Shown one piece after another: positions 8,257 through 15,711 of a stretch of 64,000 bases of DNA (the first letter of the stretch is position 1; the number at the start of each line of letters is the position of its first letter). The stretch is from Eubacteriaceae bacterium. Its GTDB lineage: Bacteria > Bacillota > Clostridia > Lachnospirales > Lachnospiraceae. The notes under the pieces are model-generated. The model did not search any database, was not told the DNA's origin, and saw only the letters and a program-made list of their open reading frames with translations. Position numbers and translations under genes: made by a program. The stretch is from contig CAJSYQ010000002.1 in assembly GCA_910574015.1 (NCBI GenBank), forward strand, positions 199,958 to 263,957, read 5' to 3'.

Positions 8257-8285
8257 ATGCAACCTTTCATTATAAAGGGTTGCAT
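8257..8285 (-). repeat. 29-bp dif-like palindrome, copy 3, inverted; also terminator-like
   Basis: On the minus strand: arm ATGCAACCCTT, core TATAATG, arm AAAGGTTGCAT, 28 of 29 identical to copy 1. A run of A before it and of T after it (8252-8290) extends the pairing. The transcript could therefore also form an intrinsic terminator or attenuator ahead of the right operon. Both readings remain open. Confidence 0.75.
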
Positions 8286-8332
8286 TTTTTCGACAAATTT
8301 TAGTTAAAGAGGGATAAAGGAGATTCCATGAG

Positions 8333-9439
8333 ATGAAGGAAATTCCATTTGTAATGCCGCTGCTTCCATCTATTGAATCCTATAAGGAGCAGATCCAGGA
8401 TATATGGGACAATCGATACCTTACAAACTGCGGTCCTAAAGTACAATTGTTCGAGAAAAAGATCAAAGAATATTTACACATAGATAATGTTGCCTGTTTT
8501 GTGAACGGGCATTTGTCATTGGACTGTGCGATCAAAGCGCTGAAGCTCAAAGGCGAAGTGATCACAACCCCTTTCACCTTTGTTTCTACGATACAGGCAC
8601 TCGTTACCAATCAGATCACTCCCGTTTTCTGTGATATCAATCCATACGATTTTACTATCGATACAGACAAGATAGAGGAACTGATCACAGAGAATACAAC
8701 AGCAATACTGGGAGTTCATGTTTTTGGATATCCCTGCAGCGTGGAAAAACTAAAAGAAATCGCGGATAAGCATCATTTGAAGCTCCTGTTTGACGGGGCC
8801 CACGCCTTTGGGGCTGAGACGGAAGGCAAAGCCCTTTTGGATCAGGGCGACATATCCATGGTCAGCTTCCATGCCACCAAGATCTTCCACTCCATTGAAG
8901 GAGGGGCCCTGATCTTTAAGGATGCGGAGCTGCTGCATAAATTCCGCGCCATACATAATTTCGGTTATGACAATGGAAATGTCAGCTTTTGCGGAACGAA
9001 TGCGAAGATGAATGAGTTTTCTGCTGTGATGGGATTATTAAACCTGGATCTTGTGGAGGATGAGATCGCCAATAGAAAAAGGGTGGCGGATCAGTATCGG
9101 GAACTATTAGCGGACGTCCCAGGAGTAGAATTTCAGAAAACACCGAATGCGCTCAGCAGGGAAAACAACGCCTACTTTCCCATTCTGCTGGATGAAAAAA
9201 CATATGGGGCGGATGCAGGTGCCCTTTATCAGTCTCTATTTCGTCACGGTATCGTCTCCAGGAGATATTTTTATCCCGCCTGTAACGAGATGGATTTTCT
9301 CAAGGAGATCGGGACCGATCCGGGAGACACGCCGGTGGCGGCCCGTATATCCCGCAACATACTGTGCCTTCCCATCTATGGGTCACTATCAACCGCAGAG
9401 ATTGAGTATATCTGTGCGCAGATCAGGCGGAGAGATTAA
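8333..9439 (+). CDS. DegT/DnrJ/EryC1/StrS-family sugar aminotransferase (right operon)
   Basis: A 368-residue PLP-dependent sugar aminotransferase. The catalytic lysine is K183 in SFHATKIFHSIEGG, with D154 in LLFDGAHAFG contacting the PLP ring. AAAGGAG lies upstream of the ATG at 8333; an ATG five bases earlier opens only a two-codon frame. It is the paralogue of the gene at 5933-7045 and heads the rightward operon. The GT56-acyltransferase fusion two genes downstream suggests that the product is a 4-amino-4,6-dideoxy sugar later N-acylated, as in Fuc4NAc synthesis. That assignment is inference. Confidence 0.9.
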   Translation: MKEIPFVMPLLPSIESYKEQIQDIWDNRYLTNCGPKVQLFEKKIKEYLHIDNVACFVNGHLSLDCAIKALKLKGEVITTPFTFVSTIQALVTNQITPVFCDINPYDFTIDTDKIEELITENTTAILGVHVFGYPCSVEKLKEIADKHHLKLLFDGAHAFGAETEGKALLDQGDISMVSFHATKIFHSIEGGALIFKDAELLHKFRAIHNFGYDNGNVSFCGTNAKMNEFSAVMGLLNLDLVEDEIANRKRVADQYRELLADVPGVEFQKTPNALSRENNAYFPILLDEKTYGADAGALYQSLFRHGIVSRRYFYPACNEMDFLKEIGTDPGDTPVAARISRNILCLPIYGSLSTAEIEYICAQIRRRD

Positions 9440-10413
9440 TGGTGGAATTTGAAAAGAAATTAAGTGTTGTTATCGTTACCTTTAATCATGAGAGATATAT
9501 TGCAGAAGCGATCGACAGTGTTCTGATGCAGAAAGTAGATTTTTCCTATGAAATCCTTATTGGAGATGACGGTTCTGCAGACAGGACTCCCGAGATCGTG
9601 AAAGAATATGCCGAACAATGGGATTGTATCCTTCCCATCTGCCGGGATGAAAACATAGGGCCCAACAGGAACGCCTTTGATATGTTAATGCGCACAAAGG
9701 GGGAATATATCGCCTTCCTGGATGGGGATGATTATTGGACCGATCCCCTAAAGCTCCAGACACAGGTGGATTTCTTAGACCGACATAGGGAATTTATCGG
9801 ATGTACCCACCGGATCACCATTGTGGACGAGGAAGGCAGAAAGCAAAAGGATCAGTTTCTGCCGTGGGTCCGGTTTAAAAAGAGGTTTACTCTGGCAGAT
9901 TTCGACGGTGTCACCCTGCCCGGACAGGCAAGCACTCTGGTGAGGAGAAACCTTTTTGTGGATTCGGATATCGACATGTCGGTGATATATCATACCCATC
10001 CGATGGTAGGTGACAGAACCAGCGTCCTTATCTTTCTGTGCAATGGGGATTTCGGAGGGATCGACCGGGACATGGGCTGTTATCGGCGTTACAATACCCC
10101 GGCTGCCGGGAACATTACATCCAAAATATATTTGAACAATGAAAACCGGATCAGGGAAGAGATGGATCTTACAGAAAATCTGGAAACGATAGCATGGAAT
10201 CTGTTCCATAAAAAAACCGCCTTTGATCCATATAAAAGAACCTTATTTGTAAGCGCCCTGTATCAGTATCTTCAGAAACCGAATGCAGCCAGGAAGGAAG
10301 CGGTCAGGTATGCGTACCGTCATAATAAGAATAAGATCCTGTGTATAGCAACCATACTGCCGCGGATTTGTAAAAAAGTATGGAACCGTACTTTGGGAAA
10401 GAGAGGAAATTAA
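9439..10413 (+). CDS. GT2 glycosyltransferase (right operon)
   Basis: A 324-residue GT-A enzyme: SVVIVTFNHERYIAEAI at the N-terminus, IGDDGSADRT next, and FLDGDDYWTDPLKL as the metal site. Its ATG shares one base with the stop of the aminotransferase gene (TAATG), so translation is likely coupled. It resembles the GT2 at 7070-8020 along its whole length, which makes the two divergent operons partial duplicates. The C-terminal ~80 residues are basic and helical, with no clear membrane span. The donor is presumably the amino sugar made by the upstream aminotransferase, but this is inference. Confidence 0.9.
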   Translation: MVEFEKKLSVVIVTFNHERYIAEAIDSVLMQKVDFSYEILIGDDGSADRTPEIVKEYAEQWDCILPICRDENIGPNRNAFDMLMRTKGEYIAFLDGDDYWTDPLKLQTQVDFLDRHREFIGCTHRITIVDEEGRKQKDQFLPWVRFKKRFTLADFDGVTLPGQASTLVRRNLFVDSDIDMSVIYHTHPMVGDRTSVLIFLCNGDFGGIDRDMGCYRRYNTPAAGNITSKIYLNNENRIREEMDLTENLETIAWNLFHKKTAFDPYKRTLFVSALYQYLQKPNAARKEAVRYAYRHNKNKILCIATILPRICKKVWNRTLGKRGN

Positions 10414-12255
10414 ATGTTATTTTTGCATATCGTGCCGCCGAGCAAGAGGATGATGAATACTTATTTTAGAATGCTGAGGGAGCATTTTCCGTTGGAGGAA
10501 CATAGATTTTTATTTATCGACCAGTGCAAGGAAAGTGAGAGCGAGCTTTTCGATTATGAAAACGTCGGTGAATTACAGGGAGAGAATTCAAAGGAAAGAT
10601 TAAAGGATTTTTTTCGGGAATGTGACCGGGCGGATGTTGTGTTATGGCATGGGATCATGTACGGAGCCAAGAAGATGCTGCCGCTCTTTTACAGTCGGAA
10701 GCTTAGGAAAAAATCGGTCTGGATCATGAGGGGGCTGGATTTATATAACTGGAAATGCGAGACAAAGTTCAGTTTAAGATACCGTTTGATAAACGGCATG
10801 AATTATTTCATCCGGAAACATCTGCCATATGTTATAGCTATCACTCCGGCGGATGAGGAAATATATCATAGACAATTCGGCCACAAGGCAAAATGCCGAT
10901 GCGTGGTATATCCATTCGCAAAAGAGGCATTTGACATGATGGATCATTTTGATGCAGAGAGGGAGAGGGACAATGGTGAGAAATTTATATTGGTTGGCAA
11001 TAACGCCTATACCTTTAACCGTCATCTTGAAGCTTTAGAAGCCATGTCCAGATTTTCAGAAGAAAAGTTGAAATTATATATCCCATTGAGTTATGGCAAC
11101 GACTGGTATGACAAAGAACGAGCTTACAAATCTACGGTTGCGGAGTATGCCTATGAAAGCTTTGGTCCTGAAAAGGTAGAGGTATTAAATAAGCTGATCG
11201 ATACGAATCAGTATACAAATCTGTTAATGAATATGGATGTAGCAGTGATCGCTTCGAACCGGCAAAATGCACTGGGAAATATATTTCGTCTTCTCTATGT
11301 TGGCAACAAGGTGTATTTGAGCAGGGATAACCCTATGTACCAATATTTTTTGTCCGAGGGGATCGATGTCTATGATGTAGATACAATTTCTTCCTGTTCC
11401 TATGACGAGTTTATCCAAATGCCAAATCAGAAAAAAAACGCCGCATGGATCAGGGAACACCATCATCCAGACTATCAGTATAAAGAATGGGGCGAGCTCT
11501 TTGCGGAACTGGCACGTTGCATTGCCCATGATAAGCAATATGAAGACAAAGGCCACACGTTAGAAACACAGGAAACATCGAACGAATACATTGCCAGGCG
11601 TAAGATTAATTATCTCTGTGTGGAACGGGGACAGTACCTGCCAAGAGGTTCTGTATATTGTGATATTGAAGATGTCTTTGTGGTTGGCTCCGATGATTTT
11701 GAATATACGATGATCCAATGGATGGAAAAAGAGAATCAAGTCAAAAAAAGATGGTTTATACAGGGAATCATTGACGACAAAGAGAGAAATAAAAAATGTC
11801 CTTATATCAAGCAGGATATTATCGCAGATCTCAGTGAATTTTCCTCTGAATTTGTGCCGGATGCAGTGACGATCGTTGCCGAAGAGAATCCGGACAAGCG
11901 CCGGGAGATCGTAAAAAGATTAGAAGGCAGAGTCTGTGAGTACACAAGATTTGCCCATCCATCTGCCTCGGTACAATTAACGGAGGATATCGCAGAGGGG
12001 ACCGTTTTTTATCCTGGCGCCATTGTGGATATTACCGCAAGGATAGGGGCGTTTACTTATGTAAAAAATGCAGTGATCAAGAGTCAGACGCAGATAGGGG
12101 AATATTGCAATATCGGACACTATGCAGTGATCGGTCAGGGCGTTGTGATCGGCAGCCATGTTACGATCGGCGACTATGTCGTGATTAAAGATCGTGTGGT
12201 CATTTCAGATCATACTGTATTGGAAGTTGGACAGATCGTAGAGGAAAATATCTAA
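10414..12255 (+). CDS. GT56 (WecF-like) glycosyltransferase fused to a left-handed beta-helix N-acyltransferase
   Basis: Residues 1 to about 370 resemble the TDP-Fuc4NAc:lipid II transferase WecF family (GT56), with MLFLHIVPPSKRMM at the start, VVLWHGIMYG, ILVGNNAYTFNRHLEAL and VAVIASNRQNALGN. Residues ~415-613 are a PglD/NeuD-like sugar O/N-acyltransferase: VFVVGSDDFEYTM is the nucleotide-sugar fold. Hexapeptide repeats follow, from IAEGTVFYPGAIV to IGSHVTIGDYVVI. The fusion links acylation of an amino sugar with its transfer to a lipid carrier. The ATG follows the previous stop directly, with GAGAGGAAAT upstream. In enterobacteria the two activities are separate proteins. Confidence 0.82.
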   Translation: MLFLHIVPPSKRMMNTYFRMLREHFPLEEHRFLFIDQCKESESELFDYENVGELQGENSKERLKDFFRECDRADVVLWHGIMYGAKKMLPLFYSRKLRKKSVWIMRGLDLYNWKCETKFSLRYRLINGMNYFIRKHLPYVIAITPADEEIYHRQFGHKAKCRCVVYPFAKEAFDMMDHFDAERERDNGEKFILVGNNAYTFNRHLEALEAMSRFSEEKLKLYIPLSYGNDWYDKERAYKSTVAEYAYESFGPEKVEVLNKLIDTNQYTNLLMNMDVAVIASNRQNALGNIFRLLYVGNKVYLSRDNPMYQYFLSEGIDVYDVDTISSCSYDEFIQMPNQKKNAAWIREHHHPDYQYKEWGELFAELARCIAHDKQYEDKGHTLETQETSNEYIARRKINYLCVERGQYLPRGSVYCDIEDVFVVGSDDFEYTMIQWMEKENQVKKRWFIQGIIDDKERNKKCPYIKQDIIADLSEFSSEFVPDAVTIVAEENPDKRREIVKRLEGRVCEYTRFAHPSASVQLTEDIAEGTVFYPGAIVDITARIGAFTYVKNAVIKSQTQIGEYCNIGHYAVIGQGVVIGSHVTIGDYVVIKDRVVISDHTVLEVGQIVEENI

Positions 12256-12272
12256 ATGCGGGAGGTAATAAG

Positions 12273-13481
12273 ATGAAAAAACTGATGCTGCTTGGCGGAA
12301 TACGCTATCTAATTCCGGTGATTAAAAGAGCACAGGGGATGGGCTTATATGTTATAACATGCGACTACCTGCCAGATAATGAAGCCCATGCTTATTCGGA
12401 TGAATATTGTAATGTCAGCATTATAGATAAAGAATCCGTTCTGAAGTGTGCGGAGAGATTAAAGATAGACGGTATCATGTCCTTCGCCTGTGATCCTGGG
12501 GTCACAACGGCGGCATATGTGGCGGAACGAATGGGACTTCCTTTCCAGGGATCCTATGAATCTGTGAAAATTTTGCAGGACAAGGGGCTGTTCAGAAAAT
12601 TTCTTGCAGACCATCATTTTAATGTACCTCATGCCAAAAGCTACACTGATATTAAAAAACCTTTTGAGGATAAAGACTATTTTACATGGCCGGTCATCGT
12701 TAAGCCGGTGGATTCTGCGGGGAGCAAAGGGGTGTCCCGGGCAGATTCTCCCGACGAATTGGAGACAGCAGTCCAAACGGCAGTGGAGTGTTCACCCAGC
12801 GGCACTTTCATTATTGAAGACTTCCTGACCTTTGAGGGGTACCATTCCAGTGCGGACGCATTCACCATAGATGGAGAATTAAAATTCATTACATATTCTG
12901 ACCAGCTATTCGACACAGAAGCGGACAACCCGTATACGCCTTCCCTGATCATCTGGCCTTCTACCATGAAGAATCAGTATCAGGAAATCCTGACAAGAGA
13001 AACAGAACGGCTTGTGAAGCTGCTGGGTATGAGGACCGGAATATACAATATAGAGACCTGCGTGGGAGTAGACGGCAAGCCCTATATTATGGAAGTATCT
13101 CCCAGGGGCGGAGGCTGCAAAATAGCGGAGCTCCAGCAGATGGCATATGGAGTGGATCTTATTGGCAATGAAATAAGAAAAGCAGTGGGCCTGCCGCTGG
13201 AGAAAATGGAACCAGAACAATGTAATGGAGTCTGGTGTGCAATGATCGTTCATGCCCATGCCGGACAGAGCGGAAAACTGGCAGGAATATCCATCGATCC
13301 GGAAATTGAAAAACAATATGTGAGATTGGCAGAGATCCAGGCGAAAGAAGGCGATGAAGTGAAACCTTTTACCGGGGCTAACCGATCCATGGGAGACATG
13401 TTTTTCCGGTTCAAAACAAGAGAAGAACTGGATGAAATTATGGGAAGAGCTGCACAATGGCTGAAAATAGAGGTAGACTAA
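12273..13481 (+). CDS. ATP-grasp ligase, first of a tandem pair
   Basis: A 402-residue carbamoyl-phosphate-synthase-like ATP-grasp protein. The preATP-grasp fold begins KKLMLLGGIRYLIPVIK. WPVIVKPVDSAGSKGV is the ATP loop, FIIEDFL the hinge, and YIMEVSPRGGGCKI the metal-binding strand. Such enzymes form amide or peptide bonds through an acyl-phosphate. In this operon it probably ligates an amino acid or hydroxy acid to the amino sugar or its acyl arm; the substrate is unknown. GGGAGGTAATAAG precedes the ATG, and the gene begins 17 bases after the GT56 fusion. Confidence 0.85.
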   Translation: MKKLMLLGGIRYLIPVIKRAQGMGLYVITCDYLPDNEAHAYSDEYCNVSIIDKESVLKCAERLKIDGIMSFACDPGVTTAAYVAERMGLPFQGSYESVKILQDKGLFRKFLADHHFNVPHAKSYTDIKKPFEDKDYFTWPVIVKPVDSAGSKGVSRADSPDELETAVQTAVECSPSGTFIIEDFLTFEGYHSSADAFTIDGELKFITYSDQLFDTEADNPYTPSLIIWPSTMKNQYQEILTRETERLVKLLGMRTGIYNIETCVGVDGKPYIMEVSPRGGGCKIAELQQMAYGVDLIGNEIRKAVGLPLEKMEPEQCNGVWCAMIVHAHAGQSGKLAGISIDPEIEKQYVRLAEIQAKEGDEVKPFTGANRSMGDMFFRFKTREELDEIMGRAAQWLKIEVD

Positions 13482-13513
13482 ATCGTTTATTCGTGTGATT
13501 GGAGAGCAATAAG

Positions 13514-14803
13514 GTGAAAAAAATTTTTGAGGGAAAAAAACTTCTGGTTTTAGGAACTAATACAGGAAGTGAGGATATAGTCAGTTATGCAAAGGAGAGC
13601 GGTGCTTATGTTGTTGTCACTGACTATGTAAACGAAAATGACTCATTGGCAAAAAAAATGGCAGATGAGTCGGTTCTGATCAGTACAGCAGATGTAGAGA
13701 GCCTGACTGCCTATGTGAAAGAAAACAATATCCACGGTGTTTTTGCCGGTATTAGCGAGTTCAACCTTCTAAAAGCCATGGAAGTTTCCGAGCGATGTGG
13801 TCTTTCTTTTTATTGTAACCGTAAACAATGGGATTCTATTGAACAAAAGAATTTATTCCGTTTAAATTGTGAAATTAATCAGGTTCCTGTTCCAAAAACA
13901 TATTTTACAGGGAGTAAGACGGATGAATGGATCTTATCAGGACTGGTTTATCCAGTCGTATTGAAACCTGTGGATTCCTGTGCTTCCTTAGGAGTTCATA
14001 TCTGTAACGACGAAAGCGAATTGAAAAAGTATGAGAAAGATGCATTACAGCATTCTGATTCGGGAACGATCATTATTGAAGAGTACATCGAAGGAGATGA
14101 ATTTACAGCCCATTATACCATTGTAAATGGCAAAGCATATCTGTCATGTATTGATAACAGATATCCTATTGCCCTGAATGAGGGAAAAGTGACGACCATT
14201 CCGGTCGCCAGAATATTTCCATCTCTGTTTATTGATGAATATATGAAACAGGTGAATGAATATATGGTTGGACTATGTGAAGGAATGCAATTAGAAAATG
14301 CCATATTATTTATACAAGGAATTTATAATAAGAAAGCTAACAGATTTGCAATCTTTGAAGGAGGATTGCGCATTGCGGCAGAGGCGCCTTACCGATTTAT
14401 CAGTGAGATTAATGGGTTTAATTCCATGCATCTTTTGGTAGATCAGATTCTCCAAAATAAAACGGTATATAATGGCGATGATCCGTATTTAAGTGGTATG
14501 ACCTGTGGCATTGTATCTTTCGTTGCAAAAGGTGGAAGGGTTGGCCGTATAACAGGACTCGAAACAACCATCCGTTCTCTTGACAGTGTGATCCGTTATG
14601 AAAACCGATATCCTGTCGGTTCCGATACACCTAATGGAGATACATTAAAACAGCTGATGCTGAGATTTGTACTAATTTGTGAAAACAGAGAGAAGATGAA
14701 ACAGGATATCCAATATCTCAATGAAAATATACATGTTTATGATACAGATAATAATGAGATGGTTTTAAAATTTGATCCGGAACGTTTATGGGATACAAAA
14801 TAG
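13514..14803 (+). CDS. ATP-grasp ligase, second of a tandem pair
   Basis: About 429 residues with ATP-grasp motifs YPVVLKPVDSCASLGVH (ATP loop), IIIEEYIEGDEFTAH (hinge) and IFEGGLRIAAEAP near the metal site. The last segment departs from the usual E-x-N/S-P-R pattern seen in its neighbour. I place the start at GTG 13514 because GGAG lies nine bases upstream; a TTG at 13499 would need the ribosome site to be coding. It is only distantly similar to the upstream ATP-grasp, so the pair is not a recent duplication. The substrate is unknown. Confidence 0.82.
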   Translation: MKKIFEGKKLLVLGTNTGSEDIVSYAKESGAYVVVTDYVNENDSLAKKMADESVLISTADVESLTAYVKENNIHGVFAGISEFNLLKAMEVSERCGLSFYCNRKQWDSIEQKNLFRLNCEINQVPVPKTYFTGSKTDEWILSGLVYPVVLKPVDSCASLGVHICNDESELKKYEKDALQHSDSGTIIIEEYIEGDEFTAHYTIVNGKAYLSCIDNRYPIALNEGKVTTIPVARIFPSLFIDEYMKQVNEYMVGLCEGMQLENAILFIQGIYNKKANRFAIFEGGLRIAAEAPYRFISEINGFNSMHLLVDQILQNKTVYNGDDPYLSGMTCGIVSFVAKGGRVGRITGLETTIRSLDSVIRYENRYPVGSDTPNGDTLKQLMLRFVLICENREKMKQDIQYLNENIHVYDTDNNEMVLKFDPERLWDTK

Positions 14804-14829
14804 TGATCGGAAATGGAGAATGACAGAGA

Positions 14830-15702
14830 ATGAGGATAGCAATAACCGGTGCCGGAGGTCTTCTGGGGCAGAACATTTTACAGATCTTGAAAGAAACGGA
14901 TAACACAGTATATGCTTTTAGCTCTCAGGGGAATCTTCTGCAAAGCACATTTGGAGACACAAAAAACTTTTGCTTTTTAGAAATCACGGATGATATCCCA
15001 GCCGGGATTGATGTACTGATCCATTGTGCCTTCCCAAGAAACGAGGACGGGGAGCAGTTGGCTGCCGGCCTGAAATACATTCAGGATATTTTCTGCCAGT
15101 GTGTAGAAAAAAAGGTTGGAGCGGTGATCAATATATCGTCCCAAAGCGTTTACAGCCAGTCAAGGGATTTTCCGGCAGATGAGAATTCCGTTTTAAATCT
15201 TGAGAGCAAATATGCGGTAGGAAAATATGCCTCGGAGTTATTGTTAAATACAATCTGCCAGAGCACATGTCACACCAATATTCGTATGGCAAGCCTCATC
15301 GGTGCGGAGTTCCACCAGCGCATTGTAAATAAATTTGTAAAAACCGCTTTAACTGAGAAAGAGCTGACCGTTCTTGCCGGTGCACAGTCCTATGGTTATA
15401 TGGATGTACGGGATGCAGCAGACGCACTTGTAACAATGTGTCTTAGTTCAATCAATCCAAGGCAGTGGGAGGAGAGCTACAATCTTGGAATTGAAAATAC
15501 TTATTCCCTAATGGATATTGCCTCCGAAGTTAAAAGACAGGTGGAAACAGAACTGGGATGTAAGATAAAATTAAATATCAAGAAACACGAGGCCAATATA
15601 AACACGGCATTAAATTCCCAGCGGTTCTATCAGACCTTTGACTGGAGACCAAGAATCAGTCTTCAAAAAACAGTTCACAACATCCTGCGGAAAGAATGCT
15701 GA
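14830..15702 (+). CDS. NAD-dependent epimerase/dehydratase (extended SDR)
   Basis: A 290-residue extended short-chain dehydrogenase. The glycine-rich NAD site is ITGAGGLLGQN at residues 5-15. NISSQSVYSQ contributes the active-site serine region, and the YxxxK catalytic pair is YAVGK. Such enzymes epimerise, dehydrate or reduce nucleotide sugars and could supply or finish the sugar used by this operon. It is the last gene of the rightward operon and ends nine bases before the convergent gene at 15712. I saw no strong terminator between them. Confidence 0.88.
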   Translation: MRIAITGAGGLLGQNILQILKETDNTVYAFSSQGNLLQSTFGDTKNFCFLEITDDIPAGIDVLIHCAFPRNEDGEQLAAGLKYIQDIFCQCVEKKVGAVINISSQSVYSQSRDFPADENSVLNLESKYAVGKYASELLLNTICQSTCHTNIRMASLIGAEFHQRIVNKFVKTALTEKELTVLAGAQSYGYMDVRDAADALVTMCLSSINPRQWEESYNLGIENTYSLMDIASEVKRQVETELGCKIKLNIKKHEANINTALNSQRFYQTFDWRPRISLQKTVHNILRKEC

Positions 15703-15711
15703 AATAAAGTC

